Positions 1-8,178 of a stretch of 19,392 bases of DNA are shown piece by piece. Both the position numbers and the translations under genes were made by a program. The notes beneath the pieces were generated by a model that worked only from the letters and a program-made list of their open reading frames with translations, was not told the DNA's origin and made no database searches. Positions within the stretch are counted from its first letter, which is position 1. Every line of letters begins with the position of its first letter. Source of the DNA: Polyrhizophydium stewartii (lineage: Eukaryota; Chytridiomycota; Chytridiomycetes; Rhizophydiales); assembly GCA_027604665.1 (NCBI GenBank), contig JADGIZ010000209.1:1-19392 (forward strand). Reading direction: 5' to 3'.

Positions 1-1192
1 GGGCACAAAGCGCTGCGCCGTCAGGTCGGGCAGGTTGATGTAACCGCGCGACACACCGATGCCGCCGAGGCACATCTTGCCAACAACACCGAGTGGTACT
101 CTCTGACCATAAAAGTCAAGAATACGATAGTACATATTCGGGATCGGCTTTCCATAGTAGACAGGGTCACACGATGACAATGCGCCAAGGACAGCAACAA
201 TCGTGACTTCAGTTGGGCACCCGCCATTGACAAAGCGTACATGCGGCGACCACAGATCCTTGAACTCTTTAGAGCACATCTCGCCCGTGACAGTGACTGC
301 CTTGAGCCGTGGCCAGTCAGACGGAGAGCCGAGCTGTCGCAGGCCTGTTGGTGTCATAACCAATGCATCGACGGCCTTGAGAGGATCAAACACGTTGTTT
401 GTGCGAATCACAAGAGTTGCGCCATTTGACAGAGACTCCCAGACTTCCCAAATGCAGACGTCAAAGCCGATCGCCATGAACTGTGGCACACGCGCGCTTT
501 CGAGAAAGCCTGAGAGCGGAGAGCAGTTTATGGCAACATTGACGATGCCATGATGTCGGATCGGCACGCCCTTTGGCTTGCCCGTCGATCCTAACATGTA
601 CAGAATGAACGCATCGTCGTCGCCTGTTGCCGTGTGCTGTGCCGCAGGCACGAACGACACGCCGCTCGCAAGCAGCGCTCGCGCGTCGGCAAAAACAACG
701 GCCCTATCGCCGACTGACAGCTGTGCAATGCGGTCCGCCTCGCTCGCCGTCGTCACGATCGCACACACGCTCGCGTCGTCGAGCATGAACTGGATGCGGT
801 CGGCTGGGAAGCTGCTGTCGACTGGCACGATGGTCGCGCCGGCCTTGAGCACGCCGACGAGCGCAACAACAAACTCGATGCTGCGCTGCATCACGATGGC
901 GACGCACGACCCGCACTGCACGCCGTGCGACGCAAGCGCGGCCGCAAGCGCGCAGCTGCACGCGTCGAGGTCGCCGTACGACAGGTGCGCGCCGCCGTGC
1001 TCGACAGCGCGCCAGTCAGGATGCTGTTTGGCGCGTGCCTCGCGAGTCGCTGCTCGAGAATCTCGCCCCAAGAAAGAGACAGGACCAGGCTTCAATGTCT
1101 GAGCCGGTTATGCATGACCGCTGATCATCAGCGCACTCCGGCGTGTGCTGCTTCACTTGCCTTCCGGCGTCGACTGCCTCGTCGCCCATCAT
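1..1192 (-). CDS. NRPS-type amino-acid adenylation domain protein (partial, runs off left edge)
   Basis: AMP-binding (ANL superfamily) adenylation domain, of the kind that activates an amino or aryl acid as acyl-AMP in nonribosomal peptide synthetases and related reductases. One open frame runs on the minus strand from 1098 to base 1. It shows core motif A3 as YMLGSTGKPKGV (about 562-597), A4-like FDVCIWEVW (about 436-462), A5-like NGGCPTE (about 205-225), and A6-like GKMCLGGIGVSRGY at 34-75. The N-terminal part reads LSYGDLDA, then a VLKAGATIVPVD segment, normal for the family. An intron at 1099-1156 (donor GTGAAG, acceptor CTCAG) probably joins a short first exon ending at 1157. ATG at 1192 is a cautious start; in-frame ATGs lie further up, to 1321. 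The expected TSGSTG is MLGSTG and NxYGPTE is NGGCPTE, so substrate and activity are uncertain. Thiolation, condensation or reductase domains would lie outside the window. The family call is firm; start and product are not. Confidence 0.85.
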
Positions 1193-1442
1193 TGACCGCC
1201 GCCCCCATCGTGACGCTGCCGACCGTTTCCTTCTGCCCCTTCCCCACATTTTGTGCTGCCTCATTCTTGCGCTTCCACACTGCCCGACTCTCACCAATAC
1301 AGCGAGCTGCTTTTGAGCCAAGCATGCATCTGCAGCACCGGGTGGGAGATCGCGGGTTCATTGCAATCCGCACAGGTGCGGAGCGGAGCAGCGGTGACGG
1401 GCCGAGATGGCTTCGGCGCGAGCTTGATGCGGCTGCCGCCAA

Positions 1443-2697
1443 TCACGCACTGCGGAGGCCAACGGCTGTCAGCATGCATATCACCAGCGAGCAGCCCCGT
1501 GCTGCCACGCGGCCGCGACGCACCGGTACCACATCTTGACGTTGCGCTCGCGGCGGATCTTCTTCTGCAGCTGGAGGACGGCGTACAGCAGCGCCTCTGT
1601 CGAGGCACCGCAGAGCACGGTCAGCAACAGCGCCGCACACAGCCATGGCAGCAGCGCAGGCCGGCACGCACCGGCCGTGGGAGGGCAGCCGGGCACGTAA
1701 ATGTCGACGGGCACGATGCGGTCGCATCCGCGCACGACAGAGTAACTGTAGTGGTAGTACCCGCCGCCGTTGGCGCCTGGGCAGCCGCGACGTCAGCACA
1801 CAACAGAGCGGCAGCGGCGCACGCAAGCGACGCTGCTCACAGCTGCCCATGGAGATGACCCAGCGCGGGTGCGGCATCTGGTCGTATCTGGGTGATCGAC
1901 GGGGCCAGCCGGACGGCAAGCAAGAGGTCAGCGAATTGGCCACCATGGGGCATTTGGATCGACCGGGCGGCGGCCGCATACACTTTCCGCAGGGCAGGCG
2001 CCATCTTGTTGGTCAGCGTGCCGGCGACGATCATCACGTCTGCCTGGCGTGGCGAGGCACGGAAGAAGATGCCGATGCGGTCCTGGTCGTATCGGGACGC
2101 AGAAATGTGCATCATCTCGACGGCGCAGCATGCAAGGCCGAACGTCAGGGGCCACATGGACGAGGTGCGGATCCAGTTGAGGACGCCGTCGAGCGTCGTG
2201 ACCGCGAACTCTGTTGGCGCACGGCGGCGGTGGCCGCGCGGACGGCGGAGGCAGCAGAGCCAGCGGCCGAGGCGTCAGCGCTTGGCCTGTGAAAAGATCG
2301 AGCACGATGACGAGAGGCCACAGGGCCCGGCGTCGGCCTGCGCACGGCACGACCCCTGCGCCTCGCAGCGCGGCATGCGGGCGCGGGCGCGGGCGATGGC
2401 GACGCACCCGCGGCGTTGTTGACGGGGGTCGGCAGGTTGTACGGGTTGGCGGGCACGGGCGGGAAGTCTCGCTTGTCGAACGAGCTCAGCTCCTTGTCGT
2501 TCGCAATCAGGCGGACGATCGAGCGGGTCTGCTGGCCCTGCGCGGCGACGGCCCGCGGCGCAGCGCGGAACAGCTGCAGCTGCCGGGTGGCTGCGAAAGC
2601 GGCGCTGCGTCAGCACCTGGTGCGGCGGGGCGTGGGGGTGCCTGCGGCGCACACGGCGCGCCGCACCCGCGGAGCGAGCGGTCTGCAGGCCGAGCAT
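1443..2697 (-). CDS. NDUFS7: NADH:ubiquinone oxidoreductase subunit NDUFS7 / PSST (complex I)
   Basis: Complex I subunit of the mitochondrial inner membrane arm that holds 4Fe-4S cluster N2 and passes electrons to ubiquinone. Seven exons: 2667-2697, 2408-2590, 1982-2210, 1841-1887, 1672-1776, 1524-1596, 1443-1449, giving 675 nt and 224 aa. The N-terminus ([18 protein letters not shown]) is rich in Arg and Ala with no acids, as expected of a mitochondrial presequence. The core begins near residue 72 ([13 protein letters not shown]). The four N2 ligands are present: C99 and C100 in [11 protein letters not shown]163 in SMGSC, C193 in PGCPPT. Every exon join restores a conserved string, for example [19 protein letters not shown] and PPTA-EALLY. 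Introns are 64-197 nt, several with GCTGAC before the acceptor. The last exon codes only the end of Arg, one Ala and the stop; without that splice the protein would end 13 residues later. It shares a 59-bp promoter with ORC6. Confidence 0.96.
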
Positions 2698-2756
2698 TCT
2701 CTTCGTCGGGAAGCCTCGATTTTCGACCTTGGCCTCACTGCCACAACGCCAGCTCG
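2698..2756. promoter_or_regulatory. Compact bidirectional promoter between NDUFS7 and ORC6
   Basis: Only 59 bp separate the two divergent start codons, so both 5' UTRs and core promoter elements must fit here or inside the neighbouring gene. The stretch holds a small palindrome, TCGATTTTCGA, around 2717-2727. No TATA box is evident. Its role as a shared promoter is inferred from gene layout. Confidence 0.6.
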
Positions 2757-4005
2757 ATGGAGTCGCTTGCCGAGCGCCTGCAGCTTGAGCTCCCCCGCAC
2801 GACGCTTGCGCGGGCAGAAGAGCTCCTCCGACAAGCTCTGCGCATCGGCTTGGACGCCGTCGTGCGCGGCAACAAGGCGTCGGCCGAACAGGCGCTGCCC
2901 GTCCTCTGCCTGGACCTTGCTTGCGAAGAGTGCGTCTTGTCCGAAGCGACACCGGACACGCCCGCAATGCTGACACGGATGTTCGGCGCTGTCCGCGCCT
3001 CTGCAGGTCCGGCTGCTCGCTTGGCGAAACCAGGTCTGCTTGTGCACAGGCGGGCACGGACTTGCGCAAGTACGCCAAGCTGCGCGGCATCGTCGCCTCG
3101 AGGACGTCGTTGCCGCCGACACAGGCATTGGACCCGGCGACACCCAGCGCCCGGCGGTCGTCGGCAGGCGCCGACACCGTCGACCAGCTGTTTGTCAAGC
3201 TCGGCTGCGTGCAGGCTCGGCCCGTCTATGCCGCGCTAATGGAAGCCTTCCGCGCCAAGTACCCGCAGTCGATCCCAGAGAGCCGCAGAGCGCACGTTGA
3301 CCTCGGCTCGCGCGACATCAAGCTCGCCGTCTTCATGTCCGCATGCACCGCCCTCGGCGTGAGTGCCGCCTGCTCGGTCTGTTGAATCTCCCCAGCGTCT
3401 CACGATGCATCGGTTCCCGCGCGACGGCAGCTCAAGGTCGACGGGCGACTGCGGGCCGAGATCGGCGCCTCGACCGAGCTTGTTCGGCGGCTCGAGGACA
3501 AGGTCGGCCTGCTGTGCAAGGACGAGATCCAGGACCTGACCCGGAGAGCGGATGCAGCGACGACGCCGTCGGGACGACCCGCGCGGCTGAACCGCAGCCA
3601 TTCCATGGCCGAGCCGTCCACGCCTACCAGGCCGACCAAACGGCCACCGCCGCCGGTCGATTGCGCGCCGGGCACCTCCGCTGCCGACGATGACGGCGCC
3701 GCGATGGCCGCGCTCGAGCACATTGCGAATGCAGAGGCAGATCCAGACACATCCAAGCCTTCAAAGCCGGCGTCCAAGGGGGCAGGCAGAGGCAAGCCGC
3801 AGCGCGTGCGCCGCACGACGGGCATCAACATCCTGGTGCGTTGTGCGCTCCGCCACCGGCTCTCTCGAGCCCGAGACTGACGGTTGCGCTGCAGGTCAAG
3901 CCCGTCGACGCGGCATCTGCGAGACTGCGGGTGCAGCTCGCCAGCTGGCAGGCGACGCTTCTTGGGACGCCAGCGGCGGCAGCCGAGGCAGTGCAGTCGA
4001 ATTAA
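2757..4005 (+). CDS. ORC6: Origin recognition complex subunit 6
   Basis: Smallest ORC subunit, with TFIIB/cyclin-like folds, which helps ORC mark replication origins and load MCM helicase in the nucleus. Four exons: 2757-2929, 3007-3358, 3431-3835, 3895-4005; 1041 nt, 346 aa. The N-terminus (MESLAERLQLELPRTTLARAEELLRQ, then ALPVLCLDLA) matches the first cyclin-like fold of Orc6. The middle LKVDGRLRAEIGASTELVRRL fits the end of the second fold, where animal Orc6 has LKVD followed by a basic helix. A low-complexity basic and Pro-rich linker follows (about residues 200-305). A short C-terminal helix, QLASWQATLLG (around W328), resembles the conserved Orc3-binding tail. Introns are 77, 72 and 59 nt with donors GTGCGT, GTGAGT and GTGCGT. 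Orc6 diverges fast, so the call rests on ends, order and length rather than one decisive motif. It is head-to-head with NDUFS7 and converges on the eS12 gene. Confidence 0.85.
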
Positions 4006-4501
4006 TATTAATGGCAACAAGGGAGAGGACCAAATGCGTCAAACCATACTTCATTGGATCATGCAAATACAGGACGCAGCGGAGAGCAGGCCCAGATGGC
4101 GCAGCCTATCCAGTCGGCACAGTCAGCAGCAGATCGCCCCGCGCAACGGCAGACGAGCGCCAGCGGCCACGCCAGCCGGGGCATCGGTGCAGCGAGGGCC
4201 GAGGCGATTGCGCTTGTGCAAGGGGCGGCAGCGAGCCGAGGAGTGCTCAGACGTGCAATTATGATTCCGGTATGCGAACTTTTCCTCATACTAATCAGAA
4301 GAGGGAGTTCCTGTGTAATCACTGCAGTCCTCAGCTCGTCGCTGCCTCCCTTGCAGAAGGCAACCGCCTCGTGCAGTAGCAAGCCGCAGGCAGGGGGTGC
4401 CCAGCGGCCGCGGTGCATTCCAGCCCCTCGATGCATCGTGCCCAGGCGGGCGTAAGTCGCTCGCGCGCGGCCAAGAGGCACAGGCGATCGTGACGCACCG
4501 T
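4006..4501. other. Interval between convergent ORC6 and eS12 genes; no certain gene
   Basis: This is the longest stretch without a recognised gene (496 bp) and must hold both 3' UTRs. AT-richer patches occur just after the ORC6 stop (ATTAATATTAATGG) and at about 4255-4320. The latter holds an intron-like array: GTATGC at 4270, TACTAAT at 4289-4295 and CTGCAG ending at 4327. The open frame before it (from 4054) codes a Gln/Ala-rich segment with no family I recognise. It could be a small spliced gene, a spliced 3' UTR or chance. No tRNA-like or rRNA-like structure was seen. Confidence 0.4.
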
Positions 4502-4933
4502 TTACGGGGCAGTGGCGTAGTTGAGGACAATGTTCATGGCCTCCGAGTTCTCGCCAAAGTCCTTGACGACGACGACCGAGCAGCCAACGACCTTGCGCGG
4601 GTTGCCCTCGCGGTCGATCTTGCACAGGCCGACCCACTCGCCGAGCTTCTTGGCGTCGGCAACGTGGATGAGCTTGGTGCCGTGCTCGGCGCAGAGCGCG
4701 CGGATGAGCTTGAGGTACTCGCCCTCCGTGCACGACTCGACGAGAACGCAGAGGTGCGCCTCGCGGCGGTCGAGCGCCTTGACGGCCTCGCGGATGCCGC
4801 GGGCCAGGCCGTCGTTGATCAGCGCCTTCTTGAGCACCTCCTGCAGAGCCTCCTCCGGGCTGAGCGTGGCGGGCGCGGCGGGGGTCTCCTGGACCTGCTC
4901 GGCGACTTCAACAACATCTCCTTCCGCCGACAT
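4502..4933 (-). CDS. RPS12: 40S ribosomal protein eS12
   Basis: Component of the small ribosomal subunit beak region, of the L7Ae/L30e/S12e fold. It is a single uninterrupted frame of 143 aa, close to the usual 130-145. An acidic, Ala/Pro-rich N-terminal extension (residues 1-25) is followed by the family core: [27 protein letters not shown], then [24 protein letters not shown] and [33 protein letters not shown]. It is the only complete gene here without a coding intron, though one in the 5' UTR is possible: GTGAGG at 5162 to a CAG ending at 4973, with GCTGAC just before that acceptor. The start is the only ATG that keeps the full N-terminus without running into the low-complexity upstream DNA. 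Confidence 0.97.
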   Translation of the reverse strand: MSAEGDVVEVAEQVQETPAAPATLSPEEALQEVLKKALINDGLARGIREAVKALDRREAHLCVLVESCTEGEYLKLIRALCAEHGTKLIHVADAKKLGEWVGLCKIDREGNPRKVVGCSVVVVKDFGENSEAMNIVLNYATAP

Positions 4934-5259
4934 GTTTGATACTGGTTCTCAGGGGGTCAACAGACGTCCTCACTGGCGCGCGAGCGGGTCAGCAAGCGAG
5001 CGCGCTTGCACGGACGGGCGGGCGCGTGCGCGGATGCGCGGATGCACGGGCGGATGCGTGCGTGCGCGGGCGTGCATGCGTGCGCGCTGGGGGTGGGGGT
5101 GGGCGGATGGATGGATGGATGGACGGGTCGGCGCGCTGCGGCGCGTCGCGGCGGCGCCTCACATGAGTTAAGCGGTGAGGAAGCGACGACGGCCATTGCC
5201 CGGTGTCATTCACCGCGTCCTGAGGGCGTTTTTCACGCACAGTCTTTGCCGCACATGGT
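4934..5259. promoter_or_regulatory. Low-complexity upstream region of eS12 and 3' flank of RPF2
   Basis: No gene is seen in these 326 bp. The left half reads on the minus strand as the eS12 leader. It contains a degenerate purine/GC repeat built from GCGGATGC, GCGTGC and GCGGGCG units (about 5020-5095), then G-rich GGGGGTGGGGGTGGG (about 5089-5103) and a perfect GGAT array. The right half should hold the RPF2 3' UTR. The promoter role is inferred from position. Confidence 0.45.
5105..5122. repeat. GGAT tetranucleotide microsatellite
   Basis: Four perfect GGAT units followed by a partial unit, lying within the G-rich tract upstream of the eS12 gene. Confidence 0.8.
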
Positions 5260-6473
5260 TCATTCGTCATCTTCGTCGCCCTCTGTCTCGGAGGCCTTGC
5301 GCTTCAGGCCCTTCATCTTGCGCGTCTGCAGCTTGGACATGTCCTGCTTGTCCATCCAGATGCGGCCAGTGCGCTCGCCAAAGGCGTTCTTCTCAACGTT
5401 CTTCTCCTTCTTGACCTTTGTCTGCTTGGGCACCTTGAGCGACTGCTTCATGACCTCGGGGTCGGCCACGCGCGTCCGCCGCAGCACAAAGTCAAAGTGC
5501 GGTGCCATGTCCGACAGCTCAACGCGCGGCAGCTTGACGCCACTCTTCTTGAGCTCGGGCACATACACACGCATGAAGATGCGCGCTGACTCGCCCGCGG
5601 GCTGCGACGCTGTGAATGTGATCAGGTGCTTGATGCCGCGCAGATCGAGCCTGTCTGCGTTGCGGTCGCCCGTGAAAAAGTCAAACAGGATCGACTTGGC
5701 CGTCTTGAGCTCCTCGCTCGTCTCCCATGCATCGCCATTGAACAGCATCAGCGGGCGGTCGCCAATCGACGCCTTGACATTCTGCAGGTCGCCAATAAAG
5801 GTCAGCGTGTGGCGCGACGCACTCGAGGAAAAGCCGCTGCCTCTCACGTTAATCTCCTCCATGTACGTCATGTTGGTCATGCCAAGCTCGATCATGTCGA
5901 GAAGCTGGTGGTCGAACATCCGAGCAAAGATCAGGTTGTGCGGCCGCTTCTTGTTGTGGTTTGCGAGAACAATGAACGTGGCGTCGTTCTTTTGCGAAAA
6001 GAACTCGAATGGCTTGGGATCCTCAAACGGATGGATATCGTTGCGCTTCTGGAACGAGATGGCGTCGGGCTTCTTGAGCGCTTGCTGCAGGCAGGCGACT
6101 CGTCAGCGCTGCGCTCGGGAAGTTGCTCGCGGAATTGGCGCAACGTGCGAGACATACGAGCTCTTTGAGTGCGTCGGACGCAACCTCGCTGGTCTTGTTG
6201 CCGCGCATGAAGATGGCGGTCTTGGCGCCCTCGACGAGAGCGGGCTCACGCTTCTCGAGAGCCCGCTTGCCTGCGGCTGTCTTGGCCTTTCTGCGAGGCG
6301 GTCAGCATCTGCACGCAGTCGGCGGCGAGGCCCGCGGCGGCGAGCGCAGAGCTACAAGAGAAGCCGCGCGATCCTCTGGCTCCGTGTGCCGCTGGAGTCG
6401 CCTGAGAGCGCGCCGCCAGGAGGCCCGGCGCTCTCCGCGCGATGGCGGCATGCACCCACGTTGTGCGGATCAT
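5260..6473 (-). CDS. RPF2: Ribosome production factor 2 (Brix-domain 60S assembly factor)
   Basis: Nucleolar assembly factor that, with Rrs1, brings the 5S RNP (5S rRNA, uL18, uL5) into pre-60S particles. Three exons: 6460-6473, 6158-6290, 5260-6084; 972 nt, 323 aa. The first coding exon is only 14 nt and yields MIRTT, matching the MIRT start of yeast Rpf2 once spliced to KAKTAAGKRALEKRE. The Brix domain spans roughly residues 28-240, with ALKKPD, NDIHPFED, NLIFARMFD, MIELGM and SILFDFFTGD in family order. The tail KNAFGERTGRIWMDKQDMSKLQTRKMKGL is a strong Rpf2 signature. It ends in a short acidic stretch (EGDEDDE), shorter than in yeast. Introns are 169 and 73 nt (GTGGGT, GTATGT). A T-rich block with GCCG sits just upstream of the ATG, like one before RPAC1. 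Confidence 0.96.
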
Positions 6474-6474
6474 T

Positions 6475-6496
6475 GCCGAAAAAAAGAAGAAAAAAA
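6475..6496 (-). promoter_or_regulatory. T-tract plus CGGC element immediately upstream of RPF2
   Basis: On the plus strand this reads GCCG, seven A, GAAG and seven A; on the RPF2 coding strand it is a long T/C tract ending in CGGC two bases before the ATG. The space between MTD1 and RPF2 is only 78 bp, so this is the best candidate promoter element. A similar GCCG plus eight A lies 25 bp upstream of the RPAC1 ATG. Function is inferred. Confidence 0.45.
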
Positions 6497-6551
6497 TCGA
6501 TTTGATTTACTCCATGGCGCACCCATGGCATGGTGTGCTCCGACAGGCGTC

Positions 6552-7963
6552 TCACGCCGACTGCGAGGCCTGGTATGCCTGCAGGCGAAGCAGATTGCGC
6601 TCCAGCATCGCAACAGTGACCTTTCCGATCGAAGGCACAAAAATGGACGCCTTCTCCTTGATGGCGTCGTGGTCGATGTTCTTGAAGGTCGAGAAGTTGA
6701 TGGCAATGACGCCGTCCTTGAGTAGCGAAGTGTCGAGCTTGTAATTCGGCGACGGAACGCCCGTGATCACAACGTCTGACTTTGCGAGCGCCTCTGCAAG
6801 GGTGACCTTTGTCTCAAACACCTCGTGCTTCTTGAGCTTGATACCCTCGCCGCGATGGAACTCCATGATGCCAAACTCGTCAACCGAAAAGACCTTTGCG
6901 CCGTCGTTGGCGAGGAGGCACGCGAGCGGACGGCCAACGACCTCGCTGCGGTTGACGATTGTGATGACGCGGCCGTGCAGGCGGTTTCCGTATGGCAGGA
7001 TCGAGTTGTAAACGCCAATGAACTCGAGGATCTTGACAACGGCCAGCGGGGTGCACGGGATGATGCACTTTTGGGTCTCTGCCTTGTCGAGGAAACGGAT
7101 GTTGTGGTACATGTTGTAGCGGTACTTGTGGCACAGGCCCTGGCGCACGCAGCAGCGGGGGCGGTCAGCGGCGGGGGAGCCGTCGGCGGGAGGTGGAGCC
7201 GGATGCGGCGATCACGGGTCACGATTTTTTTCGTGCTGGTGCCGGCCACAACAGCGACGGCCGTCCGACCGGTGTGCGCAGCGAGCAGGCGGGTGTGCGC
7301 AGCAGGCGGCGGGCAGGGCGGCGCACCTCGACGTCCTTGGAGAAGCTGATGGTGTTCTGGATGTACTGGTCCTGCGGGAGGTGCAGGCGCCGGCGAGCAG
7401 CACGTGAAATGGCGCAGATCCGACGTCAGCGACACGCAGCGCGGACGGCTGGCCACGGAAGCCTCTCGGACGGGCTGGCCGGCGGCCATCGTGCGCCGAT
7501 CGCAGGCGGCACGAGGAAATGCAGCGCACTGGACGTCAGATGGCCGCGGCGGGGCGGGGGCGTGCGCACCTGCGGGCCGCCAAAGACTGGGTAGTAGACC
7601 ATGATGCCGTTGACGGCGGGATCCTCGTTGGCGTCGACAATGCGGTCCTCGAGCTCGGTGCGCGGGCACTCGCGCAGCTCGAAGCGGATGCCCGTCTCCT
7701 GGCACGTGCGGGCGGTCCACTCGGCATACTTGCGCGCGGCGGGATCGTCGTTGGCCAGGAAGCCGACTAGCAGCGGGCTGGCGGCCGATGCATCGATGGC
7801 CGCCCTGACCTCGTTGCTGCGTTGGCAGAAAGTGGCGGCCGGCGAGCGGGCGGTCGGCAGGAAGTACTGCGCTCAGCGCTCATGCCCGTGCGTGGCGGCC
7901 GCCGGTGCATGCTCACATGAATGCGGTGGCGACCTTGGCGGCGTTGACGACCTGGCACGCCAT
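6552..7963 (-). CDS. MTD1: NAD-dependent methylenetetrahydrofolate dehydrogenase (monofunctional, MTD1 type)
   Basis: Oxidises 5,10-methylene-THF to 5,10-methenyl-THF with NAD in the cytosol, linking one-carbon units to purine synthesis. Four exons: 7917-7963, 7570-7816, 7327-7371, 6552-7139; 927 nt, 308 aa, close to the 320 of yeast Mtd1. Visible blocks are PLLVGFLANDDPAARKYAEWT (30-50), NGIMVYYPVFG (85-95), KDVEGL, IIPCTPLAVVKILEF, the dinucleotide-binding NRSEVVGRPLACLLANDGA (176-194), DVVITGVPSPNYK and GKVTVAMLERN. YAEWT has Thr where bifunctional dehydrogenase/cyclohydrolases have the catalytic Lys of YxxxK, as in yeast Mtd1, which argues for dehydrogenase only. Introns are 100, 198 and 187 nt, larger than the local norm. 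ATG at 7963 fits homologues best; an in-frame ATG at 7999 would add 12 residues. It is divergent from MMS19. Confidence 0.95.
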
Positions 7964-8178
7964 GGCGATCGAGTTGAGAGGCAAAGATGACGAGCCCATC
8001 GCTCTCATCGGTTCCTGCCGCCGGCTGCCCCTCCACCTGCTCACATCCGCGGGCCTGTACCTGCCTGCGGGCCACACGCTGGCCAGCAATTCTCCTCGAA
8101 GCGTCCATATCAGTCGCTCTCACCCCCCCCCCGCCCACCGCCTCGGATCAGATACGCCCGCACGCACTTGCCCGCCTT
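7964..8178. promoter_or_regulatory. Divergent promoter region between MTD1 and MMS19
   Basis: The 215 bp between the two start codons must serve both genes. A run of ten C lies at 8123-8132. No TATA box is seen. Either start could lie further out: in-frame ATGs exist at 7999 for MTD1 and at 7987 for MMS19, but neither extension looks like its family. Confidence 0.5.

Noticed and set aside
1443..1735. An uninterrupted 84-aa frame ending [16 protein letters not shown] taken as a gene in its own right
   Set aside because: It is the NDUFS7 3' region read through introns; only [13 protein letters not shown] and [13 protein letters not shown] belong to the protein, and these sit on separate exons.
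2145..3239. Long frames of 300 or more residues on both strands around NDUFS7 and ORC6
   Set aside because: High GC leaves antisense and shifted frames open. They lack family motifs, and Arg/Pro/Ala-heavy composition marks them as shadows of the spliced genes.
5006..6505. A 499-aa plus-strand frame over RPF2
   Set aside because: It is antisense to the clearly conserved RPF2 exons and its sequence shows no recognisable domain.
7220..7235. Hairpin CACGA-T6-TCGTG as a terminator or regulatory stem
   Set aside because: It lies inside an MTD1 intron, has a five-base stem, and nothing links it to function.
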